DNA of 64,000 nucleotides. Source: Chloroflexota bacterium (GTDB taxonomy: Bacteria; Chloroflexota; UBA6077). The position numbers and the translations under genes were made by a program. The DNA is taken from the NCBI GenBank assembly GCA_021806765.1, contig JAJZQR010000002.1, forward strand, positions 5,806 through 69,805, in the 5' to 3' direction. Positions 1-6,954 of the stretch are shown here, one piece after another. The notes under the pieces were generated by a model. That model saw nothing but the letters and a program-made list of their open reading frames with translations, was not told the DNA's origin and did no database searches. Position 1 is the stretch's first letter. Every line of letters starts with the position of its first letter.

Positions 1-192
1 GTCCATCCCGGGCATGTTGATGTCCATCAGGATGACGTCTGGCCGCAGCTCCTTGGCCAACTGGGTGGCCTGCTGTCCATCGCCGGCCGAGCCGACCACC
101 TCGATATCCCTTTCGAAGTAAAGGAGCTTGGCTATGCTCTCCCGCGTGTCAGCGAAATCGTCGACGATCAGGACCCGTATCTTCTGGGTCAA
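1..192 (-). CDS. Receiver-domain protein, C-terminus cut by window edge (response regulator or TadZ/CpaE N-terminus)
   Basis: The 64 visible codons form the first half of a CheY-like receiver domain. They contain the acidic pair in VLIVDD near residue 10 and the phospho-acceptor stretch VILMDINMPGMD at the window edge. I start it at TTG 192 because GGAGGT lies five bases upstream. The gene sits 38 bp downstream of cpaB on the same strand. In Tad/Flp pilus loci of this arrangement the next gene is often a TadZ/CpaE ATPase with an N-terminal receiver-like domain, so this could be either such an ATPase or a free-standing response regulator. The rest of the protein is outside the window. Confidence 0.8.
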   Translation of the reverse strand, partial: MTQKIRVLIVDDFADTRESIAKLLYFERDIEVVGSAGDGQQATQLAKELRPDVILMDINMPGMD

Positions 193-230
193 GGGGTACC
201 TCCGTCCGCGCTGCCCTCGGTCGGGGGCGG

Positions 231-1028
231 CTACTGCAATGGCTCGGCCAGGGTGAACTTGAACTTTCGAATGACGTAGTTGGCGGTGATGGCCTCGGTG
301 GAGATCGGCTCCTTGTCGGAGGGGGGCCGCAGCACCAGGTCGATCGTGCCTCCAGAGTCCTTCGCCCATTTCAGTATCAGGGCGTCCTGGTGGCTCACCT
401 GAAAGGTGATCCCCTTGCCCGCCACGGCGGCGGCCCCATCGGCCTGCACCGGCGTGGCGAAGCTGCCCACCCGCAGAACCTCGAGGCCCTGGAGTAGGGT
501 TTGAGTTACCTGGGGAAGGCTAGCGCTCGCCTGCCCCTGTCCCACCTGTCCCTGGGTCTGGGTTGGGACGCGGGGCAGCGGCAGGGTAAGCAGGACGTCC
601 ACCCGATCCCCCGGCCGGATCGCCCCGGTGGCGGTCAGCAGGTCGCCGCCCGACAGAGTCGCTGCCACCATCCCTTCCTTCAGGGTGAAAGCGGGGCCGG
701 TCTTGCCGCTGGTATCGGCCAGCTTGGACTGGATGACCACCTCGTTCTTGTAGATGCGGGTGAGAGGGTACTTGCCCGCCACGGTTTCCACTTTGGTCGC
801 CGCATCTGCCGGTATCACCTCGGCGGAAACCTTCACCACCGTCAAGGCCGAGGCTGGGACCGAGACTCGCTCCGGCAGGTCCGCCACCGCCACCACGACC
901 TCCACGGTAGGGGTCCGTTTGGCGATCTCCGCGGCCTGCTCCGTCTGGGTGTACACCGCTATCCCTACCCCGAGGGCCAACAGGATCCCAACGACGACCA
1001 GGATGATGCCGATCCGTTTTCTATTCAC
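231..1028 (-). CDS. cpaB: Flp pilus assembly protein CpaB
   Basis: The 265-residue protein has a short cytoplasmic start (MNRKR), one membrane helix at about residues 6-26 (GIILVVVGILLALGVGIAVY) and then an extracytoplasmic SAF-like region beginning VVVAVADLPERVSVPASALTV. This is the architecture of CpaB/RcpC, which helps assemble Flp pili near the outer-surface secretin or, in organisms without an outer membrane, at the cell envelope. A Gln/Gly/Ala-rich linker lies near residues 160-175. The gene lies between the TadG-like gene and the receiver-domain gene in one pilus locus. Family membership is clear; its precise role in this organism is inferred. Confidence 0.88.
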   Translation of the reverse strand: MNRKRIGIILVVVGILLALGVGIAVYTQTEQAAEIAKRTPTVEVVVAVADLPERVSVPASALTVVKVSAEVIPADAATKVETVAGKYPLTRIYKNEVVIQSKLADTSGKTGPAFTLKEGMVAATLSGGDLLTATGAIRPGDRVDVLLTLPLPRVPTQTQGQVGQGQASASLPQVTQTLLQGLEVLRVGSFATPVQADGAAAVAGKGITFQVSHQDALILKWAKDSGGTIDLVLRPPSDKEPISTEAITANYVIRKFKFTLAEPLQ

Positions 1029-1061
1029 CGACCAATCCCCCAGTAGACAGGGTCAGAGTAC

Positions 1062-2057
1062 TCAGTTGGTGAGTCGCACCGTGGACATCTCGCTCGTGGT
1101 AGGGGTGGACGAAGGGTCGCCCGGCAGGACCATCCGCTCGAAGGTGCCTTGAACGCTCTTGGGATGCCCGGTCGCACTGACGCTCGTGATGGTAAACTGC
1201 GCGAGCCCGGTGGCTCGATACTTCAAGTTGCTACCGCTCTCACCGTTGTCCTGCGAGAACAGCAGGACTGTGATGCTCTGTCCGGTTCGCATGTCGCCCA
1301 AGGCGCTGCTCTTGTTGCCGGTGGTAGTCTCCAACCAGGACGGGAAGGGAAGGGACTCGCTCTCGTGGGAGGTCCCGGGAGACGGGCCTGCGGCATCGTC
1401 GTAGTACTCGAACTTCTCACTGTCCGAGGAGTGGAAGCCGTCGCTCACCCAACTCGCCAGTTCCGAGGCGCTACCGCTGCCTCCGTCCAGATCTACCCAG
1501 CCCGCGTTTCCAGCTGCTTCTTTGTTGTCGTCCCAGATGGTGTAGACGGATCCCACGGTGAAGGATTGCTGCTTGGTCACTATGGGCCAGACGCCGGTGC
1601 TCGACAGTGACTGGATCGCCAGCGACATGGCCGTGGCTTTCCCTCCAGAGGTCAGACTGTTGATCCCGATGATCCCCGCGAAGAGGGTGTTGTACTGGAT
1701 CCGGGTGCTAACCCTCACTCCTGCAACCTGATTCAAGGATCCCGTGTGACCGTTCACGGGGCCGAGGCTGTTCTTGTTGACGTCCAGGAACAGGGTGTTC
1801 GCGGAATCCACCTGGGCACCGCCGTTCAAGCTTGCCAGCCGGATGATCTCGCTGTAGATCGTCGAGCCCGGGGTGTCGCTCGGACTCATCCTCACCATTC
1901 GCATGGCTGCCAAAGCCGCGCCGTCGGCCGCGTTCTGGGCCAGCCGCCTCTGGGAGTAGCCGTTTCCCAGATCCATCACCAGGGCGGCGAAACCGAGGAT
2001 CACCACCAACCCCACGGCCACTATGATCATCAGCTGGCCGGACTGGCCCTCGCTCAC
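1062..2057 (-). CDS. TadG-like pilus assembly protein
   Basis: The protein (331 residues) starts at GTG 2057, which overlaps the TGA of the upstream tadE in a GTGA arrangement. Translation gives SEGQSGQ directly before a long hydrophobic segment (LMIIVAVGLVVILGFAALVMD) and then GNGYSQRRLAQNAADGAALAA, the classic Tad_N/TadG N-terminus of a pseudopilin-like anchored protein. The C-terminal two thirds is a low-similarity extracytoplasmic region that I do not recognise. It is Ser/Gly/Thr-rich, as expected for a surface protein. Translational coupling to tadE suggests joint assembly. Confidence 0.8.
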   Translation of the reverse strand: MSEGQSGQLMIIVAVGLVVILGFAALVMDLGNGYSQRRLAQNAADGAALAAMRMVRMSPSDTPGSTIYSEIIRLASLNGGAQVDSANTLFLDVNKNSLGPVNGHTGSLNQVAGVRVSTRIQYNTLFAGIIGINSLTSGGKATAMSLAIQSLSSTGVWPIVTKQQSFTVGSVYTIWDDNKEAAGNAGWVDLDGGSGSASELASWVSDGFHSSDSEKFEYYDDAAGPSPGTSHESESLPFPSWLETTTGNKSSALGDMRTGQSITVLLFSQDNGESGSNLKYRATGLAQFTITSVSATGHPKSVQGTFERMVLPGDPSSTPTTSEMSTVRLTN

Positions 2058-2449
2058 TCGATGGTCACGGTGGATGTGGCCCGCATCGAGATGGTGGATC
2101 CGACCACGTTGCTCACCAGTGGGGTCACCGGCTGAAACCGGTAGCGGACCTCCACCGTGATCTTCTTGCCCGACGTCCGGTCGCTCTGGACGGGCGGCAC
2201 GATGGTGATGTCGCCGCTCGGGACGGTTCCCAGGATCACGGTTTGCGAGTTGACGGCCGCCGCCACGTCGGCATCCGAGGTCAGCGGGATCGTGGCCGCC
2301 CTGGCCCCCTCCCGAGCACTGTTGGACAGCACCGTGTAAGAGGCCACACCGCGACCCAGATCGAAGAGCCCCAGCACCAGCCACAGGAAGACCGGCAGCG
2401 TCAGGGCAAACTCCAGCAGGCTCTGGCCTCGGCTCTTGTCGGTCGCCAT
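2054..2449 (-). CDS. TadE-like minor pilin
   Basis: The 131-residue protein has the TadE signature. A short basic leader ends in RGQSLLEFALTLPVF, followed by one hydrophobic helix (about residues 8-32) and the conserved FDLGRGVASYTVLSNSAREGARAA block. TadE-type pseudopilins are processed by a prepilin peptidase after the leader and assist Flp pilus biogenesis. The ATG start is supported by its position just upstream of the RGQ leader. Its stop overlaps the next gene by four bases. A second, diverged TadE-like gene lies directly upstream. Confidence 0.88.
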   Translation of the reverse strand: MATDKSRGQSLLEFALTLPVFLWLVLGLFDLGRGVASYTVLSNSAREGARAATIPLTSDADVAAAVNSQTVILGTVPSGDITIVPPVQSDRTSGKKITVEVRYRFQPVTPLVSNVVGSTISMRATSTVTIE

Positions 2450-2470
2450 GGCGCAGACCCCTCCGCGTGG

Positions 2471-2872
2471 CTAGAAGGCCACCATCGTAGCGCTTCTCGA
2501 TATGGTCACCTTTCCCTCTGGGAAGAGCGCCCCGACGAGCGGGGTTATCGGCGTAAAGCTGTACGCCACCCCGACCGTCACCGTGCTGCCCGGCGCTCGT
2601 GTGCCGGCAGGCGAAACGGTGATGGTGACGTCCGTCAGTGGGATGGCAACAGGGGCAGCATCGTCGACCACCGCTTGCTTGACGGCGCCGTCCGAGTTTC
2701 GCACGTCGGCGGCGGCGCGAGCCCCAGTTCGGGCGGCACCGATCACCACGCCGTCGTAGTGGTATATCCTCCCGAAGTCGACGATCCCGGCGGCGACCCA
2801 CAGAAGGAAGGGCAGCAGGAGCGCCAGCTCCACCAGGCTCTGCCCGCGGCCGTCTCGAGGGTCGCCGCTCAT
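2471..2872 (-). CDS. TadE-like minor pilin (second copy)
   Basis: I place the start at ATG 2872, giving 133 residues that begin MSGDPRDGRGQSLVELALLLPF. A GGGAG ribosome site lies about ten bases upstream. A longer reading back to 3043 has no pilin-like content and crosses the putative terminator. The leader, the helix at about residues 10-33 and the FGRIYHYDGVVIGAARTGARAA block mark TadE. Tandem diverged TadE proteins ahead of a TadG-like protein are common in Tad loci. A copy of the 20-bp motif described at 2966 lies 94 bp upstream. Confidence 0.87.
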   Translation of the reverse strand: MSGDPRDGRGQSLVELALLLPFLLWVAAGIVDFGRIYHYDGVVIGAARTGARAAADVRNSDGAVKQAVVDDAAPVAIPLTDVTITVSPAGTRAPGSTVTVGVAYSFTPITPLVGALFPEGKVTISRSATMVAF

Positions 2873-2965
2873 CGTGAACACTCTCCCGGTAGCGCAGCTC
2901 CCGGTCCGGCGCCTGGGGAGCTTCAACCTTGTTGGCGGATTATAGGAACGCGCACAACTGGACTG

Positions 2966-2985
2966 CAATAGGACATTGGTACCAA
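2966..2985 (-). promoter_or_regulatory. Pilus-region 20-bp motif, copy 1
   Basis: The bases CAATAGGACATTGGTACC open this copy of a motif found four times in 0.7 kb (consensus CAATAGGA-N2-AT-N-GTACY). It lies 94 bp upstream of the first tadE start, almost the same distance as copy 2 from flp. It may be a regulator site or part of a promoter; the function is inferred from spacing and recurrence. Confidence 0.5.
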
Positions 2986-2998
2986 CATTAACTGCCAA

Positions 2999-3022
2999 AG
3001 GACCCGCTTTTGAGCGGGTCCT
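2999..3022 (-). terminator. Hairpin between flp and tadE genes
   Basis: GACCCGCT and AGCGGGTC pair across a four-base TTTG loop, extended by two flanking pairs. It lies 39 bp after the flp stop. The T-run on the minus strand is short (TTT), so it may act as a partial terminator that lets flp be made in excess over the assembly genes. Confidence 0.5.
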
Positions 3023-3060
3023 GGGCGACCAGATCCGATCCAAGGCGGCACACAGACTAC

Positions 3061-3237
3061 TTAGAGCTGCTTGCCGGCTTCGTTGAAGATGTTAGCAACC
3101 TTGGGACCGAGAACAACCAGAGCAGCGATGACTACGATGGCAACCAGGGCGATAATGAGGCCATACTCGACCATCCCCTGGCCCTCCTCGTCGCGAAGAG
3201 CGAAGCGCAGGTAAGCCCTATCGATCAGTTCGCGCAT
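3061..3237 (-). CDS. flp: Flp/PilA-type major pilin
   Basis: This small gene encodes 58 residues: MRELIDRAYLRFALRDEEG, then the Flp signature QGMVEYGLIIALVAIVV, a hydrophobic helix to about residue 45 and a short tail ending in GKQL. The prepilin peptidase would cut before the GxxxE region, exposing the helix that packs the pilus core. AGGAGGT sits seven bases before ATG 3237. Length and motif match Flp pilins of the type IVb/Tad system. It is set apart from the assembly genes by a hairpin and has a long upstream region with repeated 20-bp motifs, consistent with separate, stronger control. Confidence 0.93.
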   Translation of the reverse strand: MRELIDRAYLRFALRDEEGQGMVEYGLIIALVAIVVIAALVVLGPKVANIFNEAGKQL

Positions 3238-3334
3238 GGTGAACCTCCTTCCCTGCAGGACCGGTAGATCGGTCTACCTTCCTGATACCTATCAATAAGA
3301 TCGGCAGGATGCTATCGGTTCTGAATAGGTCGCT

Positions 3335-3354
3335 CAATAGGAAGATGGTACTGG
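3335..3354 (-). promoter_or_regulatory. Pilus-region 20-bp motif, copy 2
   Basis: CAATAGGAAGATGGTACT matches the consensus CAATAGGA-N2-AT-N-GTACY. It lies 98 bp upstream of the flp start codon, mirroring copy 1 upstream of tadE. Confidence 0.5.
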
Positions 3355-3508
3355 ATCATCGATCTATTCTCGCAGGTGCACCTCCTTTCTCCCCGATCGG
3401 GTTCAGCTTCGAGTTGGCGGCCCTGCCGCTGGCTTCCGGCGCTTCATCTGCCGGGGCCGAAGCCGCCGTAACAACTGCTACTATGTTGCGATTCTCGTTA
3501 TTAGGGAA

Positions 3509-3528
3509 CAATAGGAATATAGTACTAG
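3509..3528 (-). promoter_or_regulatory. Pilus-region 20-bp motif, copy 3
   Basis: CAATAGGAATATAGTACTAG matches the consensus. It shares flanking bases with copy 4 (GGGAA before and TT after), so these two are the most similar pair. It lies 272 bp upstream of flp. Confidence 0.5.
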
Positions 3529-3663
3529 TTCCTGGGAAAGCTACTTGCTGAGCTGGCTGCCGGCGTCGCGGTCCCGCCATCCCGTTCCGTCTCCTCGCCC
3601 CCGGGAGCGATGGGAGCATCCCTGACGGGATGGGCGCATAGTGCGACTTCCGGAAAGGGGGAA

Positions 3664-3683
3664 CAATAGGAGGATTGTACTAA
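3664..3683 (-). promoter_or_regulatory. Pilus-region 20-bp motif, copy 4
   Basis: CAATAGGAGGATTGTACTAA matches the consensus and sits 28 bp beyond the stop of the kinase-like gene. It is the copy farthest from flp. Confidence 0.5.
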
Positions 3684-3711
3684 TTAGGTGAAGCGGGGGC
3701 GGGGCGAGAGG

Positions 3712-4803
3712 CTAAGCGGGGACGGCCAGACTGACCATGCATCCGGCTCCGACTTTGCTGCCTATCTCCAGGGTGCCGCCAATCAGCCGGGCTCGCAACT
3801 GCAGGTCGGCCAGCCCCGAGTGCTCCCTCTGGGAGGCCTCGGGCAGGGCCGAGGTGACGTCGAAACCTCGACCCTCGTCGGCCACGGTGACAACCACCTG
3901 CTCCGGCTCGAAGCGGAGCTTCACCTCGGCTCTGTCGGCGCCCGAGTGGAGTGCTGCGTTGAGGAGCGCCTCCTGGATGATCCTGAAGACCGCTATCTCG
4001 ATGCGGGGGGCAAGCCGCCTCTCCTGGCCTCCGACCTGAAGCTCTATTCGCAGCCTGCCGCTGGGGCGGCACGCTCCAACGTAGCGGCGAAGGGCGGCCA
4101 CCAGCCCCAACTCCTCCAGGGCAGGAGGCTGCAGCTCTTGAACCAGCTGGCGGGTGGCCTTCAGGGCGGTGGTGGCCGCCTGTTTCAGGCCGACCATCTC
4201 CTCCCGGGCTTTCTGCGCGTCCACCCGTATCAGCCGTTCGCACACCTCGGCCCGCAGGATCAGATCGCTGAAGGCCTGCTCCGATCCATCCTGGAGCTCC
4301 CGCGAGATCCGATGGTAGACCGTCTCGATAGACGGGAGGGCTTCGGCGCCCGCATCCCCCTCGGCCACGGTCGGGAGCGACCTCGCTGCCGAGCCCTGCC
4401 CGGTGGCCCCCGGGCGGCCCTCCTCCGAGCCCCACTGGGAGGTCGCTTCCAGGAAGCCGCTCACCAGCTGTTCGGTCTTCTCGAGATTGGCCTGGCGGCC
4501 CCTCAACTGCTCCAGCTGGCTCTGCATCATGAAGAGCCGCATCTGGGCTTCCTGGTAGGCCGCGTAGCGCTGCTGGATCTCAGCCCGTGAGAAGGCCTCG
4601 ATGTTCGTCTGGATCTGACGCATCTGGGAGGAGAGATCGCGGTTGCGCTGCGAGAGCCGGTCTATCTCGGAGACGGCCTGCTTGATCAGCAGCGCGATCT
4701 CCTGGCGTTGATCGGCCATCGCCGCCTTCTCCCGCTGGTATCCGGCGATGAGAGTATCCAGTTGACCCCGGCCTGGAGCTTCCGAAGGGGTGGTATCAGA
4801 CAT
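3712..4803 (-). CDS. Histidine-kinase-like protein lacking the phospho-acceptor histidine
   Basis: The 363-residue soluble protein has a long N-terminal coiled-coil-like region (about residues 15-120, rich in Q, E, R, L), a DHp-like segment and an HATPase_c domain. The HATPase_c domain has an N box (EALLNAALHSG) and a G1 box (VADEGRGFD). In HisKA_3 kinases the DHp reads RE(I/L)HD; here it reads RELQDGSEQ, with glutamine at residue 171 (codon 4293-4291) in place of histidine. The neighbouring kinase keeps REIHDGPAQ. ATP binding may persist while autophosphorylation on this site cannot. It lies three bases after the response regulator stop, so the three genes are one operon. It is probably a regulator or partner of the intact kinase; that is inference. 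Confidence 0.82.
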   Translation of the reverse strand: MSDTTPSEAPGRGQLDTLIAGYQREKAAMADQRQEIALLIKQAVSEIDRLSQRNRDLSSQMRQIQTNIEAFSRAEIQQRYAAYQEAQMRLFMMQSQLEQLRGRQANLEKTEQLVSGFLEATSQWGSEEGRPGATGQGSAARSLPTVAEGDAGAEALPSIETVYHRISRELQDGSEQAFSDLILRAEVCERLIRVDAQKAREEMVGLKQAATTALKATRQLVQELQPPALEELGLVAALRRYVGACRPSGRLRIELQVGGQERRLAPRIEIAVFRIIQEALLNAALHSGADRAEVKLRFEPEQVVVTVADEGRGFDVTSALPEASQREHSGLADLQLRARLIGGTLEIGSKVGAGCMVSLAVPA

Positions 4804-4806
4804 GGC

Positions 4807-5517
4807 CTACGCTGGTAGCTCCTCCATCTTGATCCAACCGTGTCGGATGGCGTACACCACGGCCTGAGTTCGGTCGTTGACGGCGAGTTTCCGCAATATG
4901 GAAGTGATGTGGTTCTTGACCGTCTGGTCGCTGATCTTCAGTGCCCTGGCGATCTCCTTGTTGCTGTTGCCCCTGGCGATCTGCTCCAGCACCTCGATCT
5001 CCCGGTTGGACAGGGGGACGAAGAGTGGCTCGACCTCTTTGCCTTCCGAAGCGAGATCGGCGAATTGCTGCAGGACGCGGGAGGCGAGCATCGGCTTCGA
5101 CAGGACGCTCTCGTTGATCAGGTACTCTCCCCGGCTCACCCGCCGGATCCCGTCCATCAGCTCGCTGGGCCCCAGATCCTTCAGGAAGTAGGCGGCTGCT
5201 CCCACCCGGATGGCGTTGAAGAGCTGTTCCTCGTCGTCGTAGGCGGTCATCAGGATGACTGAGGTGTTGGGCAGAGCCCCTTTGAGGGCGCGGGCTATCT
5301 CCACCCCGTCCGGGCCGGGGATGTTGACGTCGCTGAGGACGACGTCGGGAGTGAGCGTGGTTGCCATCTCCAGCGCCTGCTCCCCGTCGGCGGCCTCGCC
5401 CACCACGTCGATGTCCGGCTCGGCCTCCAACGCAAAGCGGACACCCTGCCGGAAGAGAGGGTGGTCGTCCACTATCAGGATGCGGATCTTCTTCTGTACC
5501 GACGTTCTCTGTGCCAC
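4807..5517 (-). CDS. NarL/FixJ-family response regulator
   Basis: The protein has a receiver domain (ILIVDDHPLFRQ, phospho-acceptor D63 in VVLSDVNIPGPDG) and a C-terminal LuxR-type HTH (LSNREIEVLEQIARGNSNKEIARALKIS). It is a DNA-binding transcription regulator activated by phosphorylation. I use GTG 5517 (236 residues) because upstream in-frame codons overlap poorly conserved sequence; the ribosome site is weak, so the exact start is uncertain. It sits between the intact and the histidine-less kinases in one operon. The adjacent pilus locus with repeated 20-bp motifs is a candidate target, by proximity only. Confidence 0.9.
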   Translation of the reverse strand: MAQRTSVQKKIRILIVDDHPLFRQGVRFALEAEPDIDVVGEAADGEQALEMATTLTPDVVLSDVNIPGPDGVEIARALKGALPNTSVILMTAYDDEEQLFNAIRVGAAAYFLKDLGPSELMDGIRRVSRGEYLINESVLSKPMLASRVLQQFADLASEGKEVEPLFVPLSNREIEVLEQIARGNSNKEIARALKISDQTVKNHITSILRKLAVNDRTQAVVYAIRHGWIKMEELPA

Positions 5518-5545
5518 AACCGCTGCTCGACGTAGGGATCGGCTG

Positions 5546-6619
5546 TTAGCCGCTGGCCGGCCCCAGGGGCACAACCAGAGAGATCTTCGTTCCCTTACCC
5601 GGCGCTGAAGTGATGTCCATCTGAGCGTCGATCAACTCCGCTCGCTCTCGCATGCTGATCAGGCCCAGGTTCTTCGACTGGCGGCTTGCGACCTCTGCCA
5701 CTCCGAAACCGCGGCCGTTGTCCTCGATCGATAACTGCAGGAGTCTGCTGCTCAGCTTCCCTTTGACGACGATCTTGGAGGCGCCGGCGTGTTTCTGAAC
5801 GTTCTGCAGCGCCTCCTGGACGATCCTGAACAGGGCCACCTCCTTGGTGGCCGCCAGCCGCTGCCGGGCCTCCGGAAAGTCCACCTCGACGGTGATGCCG
5901 AAGTGCTTCCCGAAGTCCTCCAGGTACCCCCCCAGCGCCTCGAGAAGGCCCACCTCGCTGAGGGTCGGGGGACGGAGGTCGAAGATGAACCTTCGCACCT
6001 CGGTGAGCCCATCCCTCATGTCCGCTTTGAGCCGGGCCAACTGCTCTCCGAGCGCCGCGGGATCCCGGTCGGCCAGGCGCTCCACGAACTCCATCTCGAA
6101 GATGGCGTTGGCCATGATCTGGGCGGGACCGTCGTGGATCTCCCGCGCCAGTCTGATCCGCTCCTGCTCGTGCGCCTCCAGGATCCGCTCGTGGGAGTCG
6201 GCCTGGAACTCTTCATCGGTGGGGAGGTAGAAGCCATCCCCGCCCTGGAGCATCCGGCCGCTTTCCTTCTCGAGTCGTCGGATCGTCGTGTTCAGCAGCC
6301 GCATGGCTCGCTGGAGCCGGTACACCTTCTCGGCCAGCTCGCTGTGCCGCTCCCGAAGCTCGGTCTCATGCTCTAACAGGCCGGCGCGGGCCTCGAAGTT
6401 CGTCGACGGCTGAGCGTCGACCTCGACGAGGCTGGCCCGGGAGTTCAGCAGGTTCGTCAGCTCCTCCAGGGAGCGCCTGCATTGGTCCCATTCTCCCAGA
6501 CGCTGCTGATACGAGAGCCTGGCCTCTTCCGAAAGAGCGTGCAGCTTGCGCTGCCCCTCGCGTACCGCAGCGTGGGCTGCGGATAGCAGTCTCTGATCCT
6601 CTTCGTCCAAGCTGATCAC
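5546..6619 (-). CDS. DegS/NarX-type sensor histidine kinase (cytoplasmic)
   Basis: The 357-residue protein has an N-terminal predicted coiled coil (about residues 5-155) without membrane helices. A HisKA_3 dimerisation motif follows, with the phospho-acceptor at H162 (REIHDGPAQ), then an HATPase_c domain with the N box EALQNVQKHAG and the G box IEDNGRGFG. This layout resembles DegS. It should autophosphorylate and pass phosphate to the NarL-type regulator encoded 28 bp downstream. Translation starts at GTG 6619; a minus-strand promoter is visible at 6657-6686. Confidence 0.9.
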   Translation of the reverse strand: MISLDEEDQRLLSAAHAAVREGQRKLHALSEEARLSYQQRLGEWDQCRRSLEELTNLLNSRASLVEVDAQPSTNFEARAGLLEHETELRERHSELAEKVYRLQRAMRLLNTTIRRLEKESGRMLQGGDGFYLPTDEEFQADSHERILEAHEQERIRLAREIHDGPAQIMANAIFEMEFVERLADRDPAALGEQLARLKADMRDGLTEVRRFIFDLRPPTLSEVGLLEALGGYLEDFGKHFGITVEVDFPEARQRLAATKEVALFRIVQEALQNVQKHAGASKIVVKGKLSSRLLQLSIEDNGRGFGVAEVASRQSKNLGLISMRERAELIDAQMDITSAPGKGTKISLVVPLGPASG

Positions 6620-6656
6620 CAGGTGGGAAGTGAGAGGCTGGCAGTGCCTGGCTCCG

Positions 6657-6686
6657 AGTATAGCATCGGATCGAGCGCAGGGGCAA
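6657..6686 (-). promoter_or_regulatory. Candidate sigma-70 promoter of the two-component operon
   Basis: On the minus strand TTGCCC (6686-6681) and TATACT (6662-6657) are separated by 18 bp. Transcription would start about 30 bp before GTG 6619. Confidence 0.45.
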
Positions 6687-6729
6687 GGTTTGCTACCCCT
6701 TTTCCGCTCGAAGTGCTACAATCCCGTGA

Positions 6730-6912
6730 AGCATTCAGCTATCAGCCATCAGCTATCAGCAGCCGGCGATCAACTTCATTAGTGTATATCGGCAGAAACA
6801 GCGTTCTTCTTCAGTTCCCTCGGGAGCGATCGGCGACGGTCTGCGCCGATTCCCGATCCTGCGTTCCTCTCGCAGCTCCTGTTCTGTAGCTGATGGCTGA
6901 TAGCTGAATGCT
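6730..6912. repeat. 183-bp MITE-like element with 26-bp perfect inverted ends
   Basis: Bases 6730-6755 (beginning AGCATTCAGCTATC) are exactly the reverse complement of 6887-6912. Both arms are built from AGCTATCAGC-type units. The 131-bp interior has no gene. A related right end occurs at 38539-38590, including the interior motif GATTCCCGATC, so this is a dispersed element rather than a simple hairpin. It occupies most of the 335 bp between the kinase gene and hisD. Confidence 0.65.
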
Positions 6913-6954
6913 GATTGCTGGCCTCCGATCGCTGAAAGCTGAAGGCTGGTGGCT

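Larger units (their letters stand above)
3238..3711. other. Regulatory intergenic region between flp and the kinase gene
   Basis: This 474-bp stretch has no convincing gene. It holds three of the four 20-bp motifs (3335, 3509, 3664) and a small hairpin, GGTAGA/TCTACC, close to the flp ribosome site. A minus-strand open frame at about 3356-3500 (ending GEKGGAPARIDR) has neither a start with a ribosome site nor a recognisable family, so I do not call it. Confidence 0.6.

Noticed and set aside
1062..2801. A 579-residue reading of the TadG-like gene
   Set aside because: The first 248 codons are antisense-like sequence overlapping both tadE genes; the pilin-like start is at GTG 2057.
3356..3619. 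Small minus-strand reading frame upstream of flp
   Set aside because: No ribosome site at a start codon, no recognisable family, and it runs through one of the 20-bp motifs.
2966..3683. The 20-bp motif as sigma-54 promoters
   Set aside because: The GG-N10-GC pattern of -24/-12 promoters is absent from all four copies.
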